Below are positions 54,981 through 63,978 of a DNA stretch of 64,000 nucleotides, one piece after another (the stretch's first letter is position 1; every line of letters begins with the position of its first letter). The notes beneath the pieces are model-generated. The model was not told the origin of the DNA. It ran no database searches and saw nothing but the letters and a program-made list of their open reading frames with translations. Location: assembly GCF_004348115.1 (NCBI RefSeq), contig NZ_QPFB01000001.1, forward strand, positions 409,878 to 473,877. The letters are read 5' to 3'. Source of the stretch: Stenotrophomonas sp. ATCM1_4 (GTDB lineage Bacteria; Pseudomonadota; Gammaproteobacteria; Xanthomonadales; Xanthomonadaceae). The translations under genes were made by a program, and so were the position numbers.

Positions 54981-55073
54981 TCAGAACGACTCGGGTCGCA
55001 GGACCGCGTACAGCAGGTAGGCGGCGGCGATCAGCACCACCACGCCGCACAACAGGGAAAGCCAGCCGGGCAT
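54981..55073 (-). CDS. kdpF: KdpF small stabilising subunit
   Basis: 30 residues: a single hydrophobic helix (MPGWLSLLCGVVVLIAAAY) followed by LLYAVLRPESF. The size, the Arg-Pro-Glu end and the place directly before kdpA match KdpF, which stabilises the Kdp complex. It is easily missed because it is so short. Its start is at ATG 55073. Confidence 0.9.
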   Translation of the reverse strand: MPGWLSLLCGVVVLIAAAYLLYAVLRPESF

Positions 55074-55218
55074 GGAACACCTCGGTAGGGGCACCGGATG
55101 GCCGATGCCCGTTGATGGAAGGGCAGGGCACCGGCCTTGGATACGCCGATCACCCCGTTCAAGGCCGGCATCGTCCTCCCGCAGGGCGTAAACGTTCGAC
55201 GCCGACGGGCAGGGATTG

Positions 55219-55241
55219 GCGTAAAAAGCACATAAAAAGTG
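55219..55241 (-). promoter_or_regulatory. candidate KdpE-binding site of the kdp operon
   Basis: On the minus strand this reads TTTTTATG, two bases, then CTTTTTACGCC: two T-rich blocks arranged like the E. coli KdpE site, which also has TTTTTATA followed by a longer T-run and ACACC. It lies about 146 bases ahead of kdpF, in otherwise GC-rich DNA. Confidence 0.6.
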
Positions 55242-55355
55242 GGGGAACGCCGCATGGTCCGGCACGGCGCGCGATGCGGTCACCGCGCCCCGCGCTCCGG
55301 CCGGGTGCGATGCACCCCATCGAGGGGAGCGGGGGGCTTCAACCGGGCAAAAGAA

Positions 55356-55375
55356 AAGCGGCCCGAAGGCCGCTT
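55356..55375 (-). terminator. rho-independent terminator after the DUF4124-like gene
   Basis: AAGCGGCC and GGCCGCTT around CGAA; on the minus strand the stem continues into TTCTTTTGCC. It lies 27 bases past the stop at 55403. Confidence 0.8.
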
Positions 55376-55402
55376 GGGTTCACATGACTCAGGACGCGTC
55401 GG

Positions 55403-56107
55403 TCATCCCTGCGCCGGTGCCGGGGCGGCGGCCGGTGCCGGCGGCGCGTCGGCCGGCGCGGTGATGCCCTTGAGCTCACGGTAGCGGGCCAGGGTCTGGG
55501 CAATCTCCACGTCCAGCGCCCTGCGCTGGGCCTCGAAGGCCCCCTGCAGGCGCAACTGGGCCAGCAGTTCGCCATGGCGCTGGCGGATGTCCTGGGCCTG
55601 CTTGTCGGCCACCTTCTGCCCGGCCAGTTCCTTGTTGCCGGCCGATGCCAGCTGCGCCGCCAGCGCTTCGCGCAGGCTGGTCACGTTGTAGGCCGCGGTC
55701 TTGATGTTGTTGTCGACGATGGCGACGCGCTCGTTGAATACGCGGCGCAACGCATCCTCGCTGCCATAGGTGGACAGCATCGCCTGCTCGGTGCGCTTGC
55801 GCGTTTCCACCGCGGCGGCGTCCACCTCCGCCTGGGCCCGCGCCAGTGCCGCATCGGCGCGTTCCTCGGCGGTGAGCGCACGCTGGACCTCGGCACTGCG
55901 GGTGCCGCTGCGTGCGTTGAATTCCTCGCGCGCGCTGTTGACCGCCTCGCTCGGCAGCGTGTCCGAGCAGATGCGTTCGCCCCCCTGGTTCCAGCAATAC
56001 AGCTTCTTGCCGGCGTCGGCCGGCTTGTTCTGCGCGGACACCGGCAGCGCCAGCGCTGCCAGCAGCGCCAGTGCGGTGGTACCTGTCCGGGAAGGAATCA
56101 GCGTCAT
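55403..56107 (-). CDS. periplasmic DUF4124-like protein with long helical part
   Basis: 234 residues with a signal peptide (GTTALALLAALALPVSAQN, cleavage near residue 26). A short DUF4124-like start with two cysteines (KKLYCWNQGGERICSDTLP) is followed by a charged, alanine-rich helical region with coiled-coil character (about 65-215). The end is Pro/Ala-rich. Function unknown. It lies 15 bases after pyrE on the same strand, so it may share its transcript. Confidence 0.7.
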   Translation of the reverse strand: MTLIPSRTGTTALALLAALALPVSAQNKPADAGKKLYCWNQGGERICSDTLPSEAVNSAREEFNARSGTRSAEVQRALTAEERADAALARAQAEVDAAAVETRKRTEQAMLSTYGSEDALRRVFNERVAIVDNNIKTAAYNVTSLREALAAQLASAGNKELAGQKVADKQAQDIRQRHGELLAQLRLQGAFEAQRRALDVEIAQTLARYRELKGITAPADAPPAPAAAPAPAQG

Positions 56108-56122
56108 GGCAGCCCCCTGCGA

Positions 56123-56782
56123 TCAGCCTGTCGGATTGCTCCCGTAGCGGGCACGGTAGGCCAGCAACGGTTCGCGATAGCCGACAAGTTCCGGGTTCCC
56201 GGAGGCGAATGCAAGCAGGTCGGCCAGGTTGGCCACCGCGATCACCGGAATGCCGGTTTCAGCGGCCACGGCCTGGGCGGCCGAGCGGCGGTCTTCTTCC
56301 GAGGCGATCTCCTGGCGGTCCAGGGCCACCACGATGCCGGCCGGGATGCCGTTGGCCTCGCGGATGATGGCCAGCGCCTCGCGGATGGCGGTGCCGGCGG
56401 TGATCACGTCATCGACGATCAGGATGCGGCGGCCGGCCATGTCGGCGCCGATCAGGCTGCCGCCCTCGCCGTGGTCCTTGGCCTCCTTGCGGTTGAAGGT
56501 CAGCGGCAGGTCGCGGCCGCGGTGGGAGAACTCGCAGGCGATGGCGGTGGCCAGCGGGATACCCTTGTAGGCTGGCCCGAACAACTGGTCGTAGGCCACC
56601 CCGGACGCCTCGATGGCATCGGCATAGCAGTTGCCCAGCTGGGCCAGGGCCAGTCCGGTGTCGAAACGGCCGGCGTTGAAGAAGTACGGGCTGGAGCGGC
56701 CGGACTTGAGGGTGAACTGGCCAAAACGCAGGGCGTCGGCATTCAGCGCCAGCTGCAGGAAGCGGGAACGGTGGTTACTCAT
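56123..56782 (-). CDS. pyrE: orotate phosphoribosyltransferase
   Basis: 219 residues. Joins orotate to PRPP to form OMP in pyrimidine synthesis. It has the PRPP-binding motif ILIVDDVITAGTA, the flexible-loop region RKEAKDHGEGG and SGRSSPYFFNAG near the start. It is divergent from xthA across about 110 bases. Confidence 0.97.
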   Translation of the reverse strand: MSNHRSRFLQLALNADALRFGQFTLKSGRSSPYFFNAGRFDTGLALAQLGNCYADAIEASGVAYDQLFGPAYKGIPLATAIACEFSHRGRDLPLTFNRKEAKDHGEGGSLIGADMAGRRILIVDDVITAGTAIREALAIIREANGIPAGIVVALDRQEIASEEDRRSAAQAVAAETGIPVIAVANLADLLAFASGNPELVGYREPLLAYRARYGSNPTG

Positions 56783-56894
56783 GAAAATCCACTTTCTAGT
56801 CGTCGTTTGAAGGGCACTAGGTTAATGCATGGCTACGGCGAATGCTGTTCCCGGCGGTATGCTGTGCCCATTCCCGGCCCATCAGTGGTTTTTC

Positions 56895-57695
56895 ATGCGT
56901 ATCACCAGCTTCAACGCCAACGGCATCCGCTCGGCCACCACCAAGGGCTTCAGCGAGTGGTTCCTGGGGCAGCAGTCCGACGTGCTCTGCATCCAAGAGA
57001 CCAAGGCGCAGGAGTCGCAGCTGACCGACGCGCTGTTCCGCCCGGACGGCCACCACTGCTTCTACCGCGACGCCATCACCAAGAAGGGCTACAGCGGCGT
57101 GGCGATCTGGAGCCGGCGCGAACCGGACGAGGTGCGCACCGGGCTGGGCTGGGCGCCGTTCGATGACGAGGGCCGCTACATCGAGGCCCGCTTCGGCAAC
57201 CTCAGCGTGGTTTCCTTCTATATCCCGTCCGGTTCGTCCGGCGAACTGCGCCAGGGCTTCAAGTTCGAGGTCATGGAGTGGCTGCGCCCGGTGCTGGACC
57301 AGTGGCTGGCCAGCGGCCGGGACTACGTGCTGTGCGGGGACTGGAACATCGTGCGCAGCGCGCTGGACATCAAGAACTGGAAGTCCAACCAGAAGAACTC
57401 CGGCTGCCTGCCCGAGGAGCGCGACTGGCTGAACGGCCTGTGCGCCGACCTGCCCGAGCACGCCGACCCGGCCACCGGCCGCGGCTGGGTGGACGCCTAC
57501 CGCGCGCTGAACCCCACCGGCGAGGACTACACCTGGTGGAGCAACCGCGGCGCGGCCCGGGCCAACAATGTCGGTTGGCGCATCGACTACCAGTTCGTCA
57601 CCCCGGGGCTGCGTGATCGCCTGCGCGGCTGCTCGATCTACACCGGTCAGCGATTCTCCGACCACGCCCCGTTCAGCGTGGACTACGAGCTGTGA
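56895..57695 (+). CDS. xthA: exodeoxyribonuclease III / AP endonuclease
   Basis: 266 residues. A DNA-repair nuclease that cuts at abasic sites. Motifs of the exo III family are clear: the catalytic Glu in CIQETKAQ, the active-site CGDWNIVRSALDI, RIDYQFVTPGL and SDHAPFSVDYEL. ATG 56895 starts the conserved RITSFNANGIR; upstream frames lack a good ribosome site. Its stop overlaps the ampG GTG by four bases. Confidence 0.95.
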   Translation: MRITSFNANGIRSATTKGFSEWFLGQQSDVLCIQETKAQESQLTDALFRPDGHHCFYRDAITKKGYSGVAIWSRREPDEVRTGLGWAPFDDEGRYIEARFGNLSVVSFYIPSGSSGELRQGFKFEVMEWLRPVLDQWLASGRDYVLCGDWNIVRSALDIKNWKSNQKNSGCLPEERDWLNGLCADLPEHADPATGRGWVDAYRALNPTGEDYTWWSNRGAARANNVGWRIDYQFVTPGLRDRLRGCSIYTGQRFSDHAPFSVDYEL

Positions 57696-59221
57696 CCGAA
57701 GCGCTGGTGGAGGCCCCGCATCGCGGCCTGCCGCGGCTGCGCCGCCTGTTCGTGATCCTGCTGCTGGGCTTCGCCTCCGGCCTGCCACTGGCGCTGACCG
57801 GCGGCGCCATGCAGGCGTGGCTTACGGTGGAAGGCCTGGACCTGGTCACCCTGGGCTTCCTGTCCCTGATCGGCATCCCGTACACGTTCAAGTTCCTGTG
57901 GGCGCCGCTGATCGACCGCTTCGACCTGCCATTGCTCGGCCGCCGGCGCGGCTGGATCGTGCTGATGCTGTTCGCTCTGGCCGCGGCGCTGCTGGTGATG
58001 AGTTCACTCTCTCCCTCGCGGAACCTGGGCCTGTTCGCTTCCGTGGCGGTGGTGGTGGCCTGCCTGTCGGCCACCCTGGACGTGGTGATCGATGCCTACC
58101 GCACCGACCTGCTGCAGCCGGCCGAACGCGGCCTGGGCGGCTCGCTGACCGTCCTTGGCTATCGACTGGCCATGGTCCTGTCCGGTGGCATCACCCTGAT
58201 CTGGGCCGAGCAGTGGCAGAGCTGGCCGCAGGTGTACCGGGTCATGGCGAGCCTGGCGGCCGTGGTCGGCGTGCTGGCGCTGGTGCTGATGCCGCCGCTG
58301 CCGGCGCGCTTCAAGGCTCCGGTCTCCAAGGCCAGCAGTGAAGTGTGGGGGTTCCTGGCGCTGGTGCTTGGCGTGGCGGCGGGGGCCTGGCTGGCACACC
58401 AGCTGCTGGTGCTGGTCGGGCTGGACCCGGACAGCAGCGACCGCTGGGTGCGGCTGGTGTTCGTCATCACCCAGATCGCCGCGGCGATGGTGCTGGGCCT
58501 GGGGGTCACCCGCTGGGTGCGCTTCGAAACCCTCAACGCCTCGCTGCGCAGCTATTTCGGCATGCGCGGTGCCGGCGCCTTCCTCGCGCTGGTGGTGCTG
58601 TACAAGGTCGGCGACGCCTTCGCGCTGAGTCTGTCCACGCCGTTCCTGCTCAAGGGCATGCACTTCAGCCAGGCCGAGGTGGGGCTGGCCAACAAGACCA
58701 TCGGCCTGCTGATGACCATCGTCGGCGCCATCGTCGGCGGCTTCTTCCTGCTGCGCCTGCGCCTGTCCACGGCGGTGATCGCCTTCGGGGTGCTGCAGCT
58801 GGTCTCCAACCTGGGGTTCTACCTGCTGGCCCGCGAGGGCGCCGGCGCCTGGGGTACGGTGGAAGTGCCCGCTTTCAACCTGCTGATCGTGCACCTGGAC
58901 ACGCCCACGCCGATGGACGGCCTGCTGCTGTTCGCGCTGAGCCTGGACAACTTCGCCGGCGGCATGGGCACGGCGGCGTTCGTGGCGCTGCTCAGTGGCC
59001 TGTGCGGCACCCGCTTCTCGGCGACCCATTACGCGCTGTTGTCGGCCTTCGCCACGCTGGGGCGGGTGTTCGTCGGGCCGTTTGCCGGTGTCCTGGCCGA
59101 TGCCTATGGCTGGCAGGTGTTCTTCCTGGTCTCGGTGGTGGTCGGCATGCCGGGCCTGCTGATGGCCTGGTGGCTGCGCCGCGAGGTGGATGCCACCACC
59201 CGGGTTGTCGAGGCCGGCTGA
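57692..59221 (+). CDS. ampG: AmpG-family muropeptide permease
   Basis: 509 residues, about 12-14 membrane helices of the major facilitator type. AmpG imports GlcNAc-anhydroMurNAc peptides for peptidoglycan recycling and is the source of the signals that induce AmpR-type beta-lactamases. Conserved pieces include SGLPLALTGGAMQAWL, GIPYTFKFLWAPLIDR, DVVIDAYRTDLL and the late KTIGL and SATHYALLSAFATLGR. It is translationally coupled to xthA by a GTGA overlap. Confidence 0.92.
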   Translation: MTEALVEAPHRGLPRLRRLFVILLLGFASGLPLALTGGAMQAWLTVEGLDLVTLGFLSLIGIPYTFKFLWAPLIDRFDLPLLGRRRGWIVLMLFALAAALLVMSSLSPSRNLGLFASVAVVVACLSATLDVVIDAYRTDLLQPAERGLGGSLTVLGYRLAMVLSGGITLIWAEQWQSWPQVYRVMASLAAVVGVLALVLMPPLPARFKAPVSKASSEVWGFLALVLGVAAGAWLAHQLLVLVGLDPDSSDRWVRLVFVITQIAAAMVLGLGVTRWVRFETLNASLRSYFGMRGAGAFLALVVLYKVGDAFALSLSTPFLLKGMHFSQAEVGLANKTIGLLMTIVGAIVGGFFLLRLRLSTAVIAFGVLQLVSNLGFYLLAREGAGAWGTVEVPAFNLLIVHLDTPTPMDGLLLFALSLDNFAGGMGTAAFVALLSGLCGTRFSATHYALLSAFATLGRVFVGPFAGVLADAYGWQVFFLVSVVVGMPGLLMAWWLRREVDATTRVVEAG

Positions 59222-59306
59222 ACCGCCGGCCGGTTCGTATTGAATCCCCCGGCCGCCTCGCTGATGATGCCGCCGGGGGATCCACCGGACCGTTGACGTG
59301 GTGGAC

Positions 59307-59534
59307 ATGGCCGAAGTGACCTTGCGGGATATCGACCCGCTGTTGTTTGAGCGCATCCGCCGCCTGGCGGTGGCGCGCGGCTGGACCCATGAGCAGACCT
59401 GCCTGATCCTGCTCGAACAGGGGCTGTTCTCCAGCGAGCACGAAGTCCGCAGCGGCTTCGAGAACCGCGAAGTCGACGTCCTCACCGAAGCCATCAAGGC
59501 CCTGCACGAACTGCCCGCCGGCGCCGACCTGTAG
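59307..59534 (+). CDS. small ribbon-helix-helix-like protein, no partner toxin
   Basis: 75 residues (ATG 59307; a GTG three codons earlier is possible). The N-terminus (AEVTLRDIDPLLFERIRRLA) resembles the ribbon-helix-helix start of FitA-type antitoxins, which bind DNA as dimers. No PIN-type toxin gene follows; anmK is on the other strand. It may be a lone DNA-binding regulator or a relic of a toxin-antitoxin pair. Function unsure. Confidence 0.6.
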   Translation: MAEVTLRDIDPLLFERIRRLAVARGWTHEQTCLILLEQGLFSSEHEVRSGFENREVDVLTEAIKALHELPAGADL

Positions 59535-59604
59535 CCCACGGGCTGGCCAGCAGCGCTTTCCCCGCGCATTGGCGTGGATGCAATCCCCGCCCAGTCAAGC
59601 CGGC

Positions 59605-60729
59605 TCAGGCCGGATGGATCGCGCCCAGGATCCGCGGCCCACGGGCCCCGCTGACGCTGGGCAGGTTGCCCGGCAACCCCGCCAGCGTCTGCTGCGCCAG
59701 CCACGCAAAGCCCATCGCTTCCATGTAATCCGGGTCCAGCCCCTGTTCGGCGCTGGAGCCGATCACCACCCCCGGCAAGCGAGCCTGCAACCGGCGCAGC
59801 AACTGCGGGTTGCGCACACCGCCGCCGCAGACGAGCAGGCGCCGCACCTGCGGCAGGTGGGCCAGCAACGCGTCCGCCACGGTGGCCGCGGTCAGTTCCA
59901 GCAAGGTGGCCTGCACGTCGGCCGGTGCCAGTGGCCGGCCGTCGAAGCGCGCCTCCACCCAGGCCAGGTGGAACTGTTCGCGGCCGGTGCTTTTCGGCGG
60001 TGGCAGGGCAAACCACGGTTCGGCCAGCAGGCGCGCCAGCAGGCCTTCATCGACCTGGCCGCTGGCCGCGAACGCGCCATCGGCATCGAAGGCCTGCCCC
60101 AGGTGCCGTTGGCACCAACCATCGAGCAGCGCGTTGGCCGGTCCGGTGTCGAAGCCCCGCAGGCTGCCGTCGCGGGCGATCAGGCTCAGGTTGCCGATGC
60201 CCCCCAGGTTCAGCACGGCACGGTCCTCGTCGGTGCTGCCCAGCATGGCCAGGTGGAAGGCCGGCATCAGCGGTGCGCCGTGGCCACCGGCGGCCACGTC
60301 GCGGCGGCGGAAGTCGGCCACGGTGGTGATGCCGGTCAACTCCGCGATGCGGTTGGCATCGCCGATCTGCCAGGTGAACCCCGGCGCGGCCAGTGGCCGG
60401 TGGCGGATGGTCTGCCCATGCGAGCCGATCGCGCGCACCTGTCTGGCGTCCACGCCGGCACTGGCCAGCAACCGGTTGGCGGCCGCGGCGAACGCGATTC
60501 CCACCTGTGCATCCAGTTGCCCCAGCGTATCCAGCGAGGCCGGCTCATGGCCCTGGCCCAACGCGATCAGTGCCGCCCGCGTGTCCGCCTCCCAGTCATG
60601 GGTATGGCCTTGCACGAAATGGCACCCGCCTTCGGTCGGGAACTGCACCAACGCGGCATCGATGCCATCGGCACTGGTGCCGGACATCAGGCCAAGGAAC
60701 AACGGCAGGCGGGGATCAATGGCGGTCAT
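59605..60729 (-). CDS. anmK: anhydro-N-acetylmuramic acid kinase
   Basis: 374 residues. Phosphorylates anhydroMurNAc imported during peptidoglycan recycling, giving MurNAc-6-phosphate. Family motifs: [15 protein letters not shown] at the start, [11 protein letters not shown] and [10 protein letters not shown]. The ampG permease is just upstream on the other strand and an M23 peptidase follows, so this is a peptidoglycan recycling neighbourhood. Confidence 0.95.
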   Translation of the reverse strand: MTAIDPRLPLFLGLMSGTSADGIDAALVQFPTEGGCHFVQGHTHDWEADTRAALIALGQGHEPASLDTLGQLDAQVGIAFAAAANRLLASAGVDARQVRAIGSHGQTIRHRPLAAPGFTWQIGDANRIAELTGITTVADFRRRDVAAGGHGAPLMPAFHLAMLGSTDEDRAVLNLGGIGNLSLIARDGSLRGFDTGPANALLDGWCQRHLGQAFDADGAFAASGQVDEGLLARLLAEPWFALPPPKSTGREQFHLAWVEARFDGRPLAPADVQATLLELTAATVADALLAHLPQVRRLLVCGGGVRNPQLLRRLQARLPGVVIGSSAEQGLDPDYMEAMGFAWLAQQTLAGLPGNLPSVSGARGPRILGAIHPA

Positions 60730-60747
60730 GGCAGAAGCCGGATGAAA

Positions 60748-60779
60748 ACGGGCAGGGAAGCTTCAAGCCCCCTGCCCGT
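60748..60779 (-). terminator. rho-independent terminator after the M23 peptidase
   Basis: ACGGGCAGGG (60748-60757) and CCCTGCCCGT (60770-60779) enclose a 12-base loop; on the minus strand it is followed by TTTC. It lies just after the peptidase stop at 60803. Confidence 0.7.
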
Positions 60780-60802
60780 GGCGTCAACGCGCGGCGGTTG
60801 GA

Positions 60803-62254
60803 TCAGCCGCGCTTGCCGGTCGGTGCCGCCGCGCTGGCGGTCTGCGTCGGCGCCGGCGTGGCGCTGCCGGCATCGGCGTAGATGGCTTCCTCCATGCCGC
60901 GGATCCGCGCCATGGCCGGCGCGGTCTGCGCACGGAACGCCGCCAGTTCAGCGCCCTTGAGCGGTTCCGGCGGCGGCATCGTCACCGACAGCGGGTTGCG
61001 GTGCTGGCCATTGACGCGGAATTCGTAGTGCAGGTGCGGGCCGGTGGCCAGGCCGGTCGAGCCGACGTAGCCGATCACCGCGCCCTGCGGCACGCGCGCC
61101 CCGGTGCGGTAGCTGCCCAGGCGCGACATATGGCCGTACAGCGTGGTGTAGCCGCGCCCGTGGTCCAGGATCACCACGTTGCCATAACCGCGCTGGGTGC
61201 CGGCGAACTGCACGCGGGCATCACCGGCGGCCATGATCGGGGTGCCGGTGCGCGCGGCATAGTCCACGCCCTTGTGCATGCGCATGGTGCCCAGCACCGG
61301 GTGTCGGCGCGCGCCGAAGTTGGAGCTCAACCGCGCGAACGGGATCGGCATGCGGATGAAGCTCTTCTTCAGCGGCCGCCCGTTGATGTCGTAGTACTCG
61401 AACTTGCCACCGCGCTCGAAGCGGAAGCCGGTGTAGGTCTTGCCCCCGGTGTTGAACGTGGCCGCCAGGATCTTGCTGGTGTCGATGCGCTCGCCTTCGC
61501 GCCAGGTCTCGTCCATCACCACGCTGAAGCGGTCGCCCGGCTGCAGGTCCTTGGAGAAGTCGATGTCGTACTTGAAGATCTCGTCGGTCATCGTGGCGAT
61601 GGCCGAGGGCGAGAGCCCGGCGCGGCGCGCGGAGGCGTACAGCGAACTGGTGATCTCGCCGCTGGCGACCACCGTCCGGGTGCTCGTCGCCCGCTCGGTC
61701 ACCTTCTCGCTGATCTGGTCATCGCGCAGGGAGAGTTCGACGCGGTGGCTGGCATCACGGTCAAACCGGAGGGTGCGCAGGCTGCCGTTCACCGGCAGGT
61801 CGAACGCCAGCTCGGTGCCGGGCTTGAGCCGGGTCAGCACCTCGCGGGTGCCGGGGTGTTCCAGCACGCGGTGCATCACCGTGGCCGGCACGCCGGCCGC
61901 TTCGAACAGGTCGCTCAGGGTCTGGCCACGCTGCACGCGCAGGATCTGCCAGCTGTCCCCGGGCGTTTCGCCCTGGCGTGCCAGCGCCAGCGGCGGCAAG
62001 GGCAGCGCCAACGAGGCATGCGAGGCGGGCAGGGGGTTGTCGATGGAATTGGAGAACCCCGGCACGATCGTCGCGGCGAGCGCGCCGATGGTCACGAACA
62101 GGCTGGCGTGGATCCAATGGCGCCGTGTCCAGCGTTCGTTGAACGCGGCGGGAAGATGATCCTTGAGCCTCCGATGCAGGGCCGTGTCGTGCAGGACGTT
62201 GCGTCTTTCCTGGATGCGCTGCTTGCGCGCATCGCCATGATCGGATTGTGCCAT
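60803..62254 (-). CDS. M23-family peptidoglycan endopeptidase (MepM-like)
   Basis: 483 residues. An N-terminal membrane anchor (WIHASLFVTIGALAATIVPGF, about 47-67), a LysM/OapA-like segment near 100-180, and a C-terminal M23 zinc peptidase with metal motifs HKGVDYA and HLHYEF. MepM-type enzymes cut stem-peptide cross-links so the cell wall can grow. It lies 73 bases from anmK and is divergent from tyrS. Confidence 0.92.
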   Translation of the reverse strand: MAQSDHGDARKQRIQERRNVLHDTALHRRLKDHLPAAFNERWTRRHWIHASLFVTIGALAATIVPGFSNSIDNPLPASHASLALPLPPLALARQGETPGDSWQILRVQRGQTLSDLFEAAGVPATVMHRVLEHPGTREVLTRLKPGTELAFDLPVNGSLRTLRFDRDASHRVELSLRDDQISEKVTERATSTRTVVASGEITSSLYASARRAGLSPSAIATMTDEIFKYDIDFSKDLQPGDRFSVVMDETWREGERIDTSKILAATFNTGGKTYTGFRFERGGKFEYYDINGRPLKKSFIRMPIPFARLSSNFGARRHPVLGTMRMHKGVDYAARTGTPIMAAGDARVQFAGTQRGYGNVVILDHGRGYTTLYGHMSRLGSYRTGARVPQGAVIGYVGSTGLATGPHLHYEFRVNGQHRNPLSVTMPPPEPLKGAELAAFRAQTAPAMARIRGMEEAIYADAGSATPAPTQTASAAAPTGKRG

Positions 62255-62299
62255 CGGTGGTTTCTCTGACCGGCCCGGAGCGCGGGCTCAAACGGGGGT

Positions 62300-62328
62300 A
62301 ACATAGACACCTATCAATACCGCGTCAA
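62300..62328 (-). promoter_or_regulatory. sigma-70-type promoter for the M23 peptidase
   Basis: On the minus strand TTGACG, exactly 17 bases, then TATGTT, followed by the start codon about 45 bases later. A strong match to the consensus. Confidence 0.65.
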
Positions 62329-62371
62329 ACCATTGAGCCATATGGCTTTTCGATCTGCCGGCGTGGTTAAC

Positions 62372-62400
62372 TTGCACTTAACACCATTCATGTTTTTAAC
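62372..62400 (+). promoter_or_regulatory. possible promoter for tyrS
   Basis: TTGCAC (62372-62377) and TTTAAC (62395-62400) with a 17-base spacer, about 22 bases before the tyrS start. Moderate match. Confidence 0.4.
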
Positions 62401-62421
62401 GGCGAAGCCGGGAGTTTTAGC

Positions 62422-63633
62422 GTGTCCCCCATTGATGAAGCCCTTGCCCTGATCGGCCGCGGAGCCGATGAAATCCTCAAGTTGGATGAATTGCGCCAGC
62501 GCCTGGAGAGTGGTCGCCCGTTGCGCGTGAAGGCTGGCTTCGATCCCACCGCCCCGGACCTGCACCTGGGCCACACCGTGCTGCTCAACAAGCTGCGCCA
62601 GTTCCAGGACCTCGGCCACCAGGTCATTTTCCTGATCGGCGACTTCACCGGCATGATTGGCGATCCCTCCGGCAAGAGCCTGACCCGCAAGCCGCTCAGC
62701 AAGGAAGACGTGCTCGCCAACGCCCGCACCTATGAGGAGCAGGTGTTCAAGGTGCTGGACCGCGACAAGACCGAAGTCCGCTTCAACTCGGAGTGGTTCG
62801 GCAAGATGGGCGCGGCGGACATGATCCGCCTGGCCGGCCAGCACACCGTGGCGCGCATGCTCGAGCGCGACGACTTCGCCAAGCGCTATGCCGCCCAGCA
62901 ATCCATCGCCATCCATGAATTCCTCTACCCGCTGGTGCAGGGTTACGACTCGGTGGCACTGGAGGCGGACGTCGAACTCGGCGGCACCGACCAGAAGTTC
63001 AACCTGCTGATGGGCCGTGGCCTGCAGGAGCATTACGGGCAGAAACCGCAGATCGTGCTGACCATGCCGCTGCTGGAAGGCTTGGACGGCGTCAACAAGA
63101 TGTCCAAGTCGCTGGGCAATTACATCGGCATCAGCGAACCGGCCATCGACATCGTCACCAAGACCATGAAGGTGGACGACACCTTGATGTGGCGCTGGAT
63201 CGACCTGCTCAGCTTCGACATCTCCATTGCCGAAGCCCAGCAGCTGCGTGCCGACGTTGAAGCCGGCACGATCAACCCGCGCGAGATCAAGCTGCGTCTG
63301 GCGCGCGAACTGGCCACCCGCTTCCACGATGCCGCCGCCGCCGAGCAGGCCATTGCCGGTTGGAACGCGGCGGTGACCGGGCAGGGCGACATCACCCAGC
63401 TGCCGCTGCAGGAAGTCACCGTGCCGGCCGAAGGCCTGCGTATCGGCGCCTTGTTGACCGCCGCGGGCCTGACCCCCAGCAACTCCGAAGCCTCGCGCAA
63501 GCTCAAGGAACGTGCGGTCAAGGTCGATGGCGAAGTGATCGAAGACGCACAGACCGTCCTGCAGCCGGGCTTCGAAGGCCTGCTGCAGGTGGGCAAGCGC
63601 ACCTTCGCCCGCGTCCTGCTGGTCGCCGGCTGA
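62422..63633 (+). CDS. tyrS: tyrosyl-tRNA synthetase
   Basis: 403 residues, class I synthetase that charges tRNA-Tyr. It has HIGH motif HLGH in [15 protein letters not shown] in NKMSKSLGN, and a C-terminal S4 RNA-binding segment ([21 protein letters not shown]). The start is GTG 62422 ([11 protein letters not shown]), with GGGAG upstream at about 62409-62414. It is divergent from the M23 peptidase. Confidence 0.97.
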   Translation: MSPIDEALALIGRGADEILKLDELRQRLESGRPLRVKAGFDPTAPDLHLGHTVLLNKLRQFQDLGHQVIFLIGDFTGMIGDPSGKSLTRKPLSKEDVLANARTYEEQVFKVLDRDKTEVRFNSEWFGKMGAADMIRLAGQHTVARMLERDDFAKRYAAQQSIAIHEFLYPLVQGYDSVALEADVELGGTDQKFNLLMGRGLQEHYGQKPQIVLTMPLLEGLDGVNKMSKSLGNYIGISEPAIDIVTKTMKVDDTLMWRWIDLLSFDISIAEAQQLRADVEAGTINPREIKLRLARELATRFHDAAAAEQAIAGWNAAVTGQGDITQLPLQEVTVPAEGLRIGALLTAAGLTPSNSEASRKLKERAVKVDGEVIEDAQTVLQPGFEGLLQVGKRTFARVLLVAG

Positions 63634-63694
63634 GCCCGAACCCAGCACGCCAGGGATCTCCGGGCTCGTGATCTCCCGGCTCGCGGCAGAAAGG

Positions 63695-63734
63695 CCCCTC
63701 TCCCGCAAGCGGGAGAGGGGTTGGGGTGAGGGGA
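63695..63734. repeat. 12-bp-arm palindrome with TTGGGGTGAGGGG tail
   Basis: CCCCTCTCCCGC (63695-63706) and GCGGGAGAGGGG (63709-63720) around AA, followed by TTGGGGTGAGGGG. The cleanest copy of a repeat family also seen near 31301-31419, 33416-33443 and 39181-39206. It may also help to end tyrS transcription. Confidence 0.85.
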
Positions 63735-63950
63735 AGGTCGTAGCGCTCCTTATATGTGTAGGGGGAGCAGGCACTGCCTCACCGCCTTGGGCGGCCTCAA
63801 AACAGGCCGCCCAAACAAAAGTAAGAAAAAGCCTCCACACCCCCTTCACAAAGCCGCAGAAGAAGCACATACTTTCCCTCCCCCGACGCAGGGGCCTCGC
63901 AAGAGGCGCAGCGCAGGGAAAGTAAGAAGTCACCGCCTCGCAAAAAGGTG

Positions 63951-63978
63951 TTGACGGAAACGAAAAGCCTGCTAAAGT
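63951..63978 (+). promoter_or_regulatory. strong promoter, probably of an rRNA operon
   Basis: TTGACG (63951-63956), 16 bases, TAAAGT (63973-63978), followed by the GC-rich GGCGGCTCGC expected at stringently controlled starts, with an A-rich stretch upstream. rRNA operons have such promoters. The gene itself would lie beyond the window end. Confidence 0.6.

Larger units (their letters stand above)
55074..55402. other. upstream region of kdpF
   Basis: About 330 bases without a gene. It contains the KdpE box candidate at 55219-55241, GC-rich leader DNA to kdpF, and the terminator of the DUF4124-like gene at 55356-55375. Confidence 0.7.
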
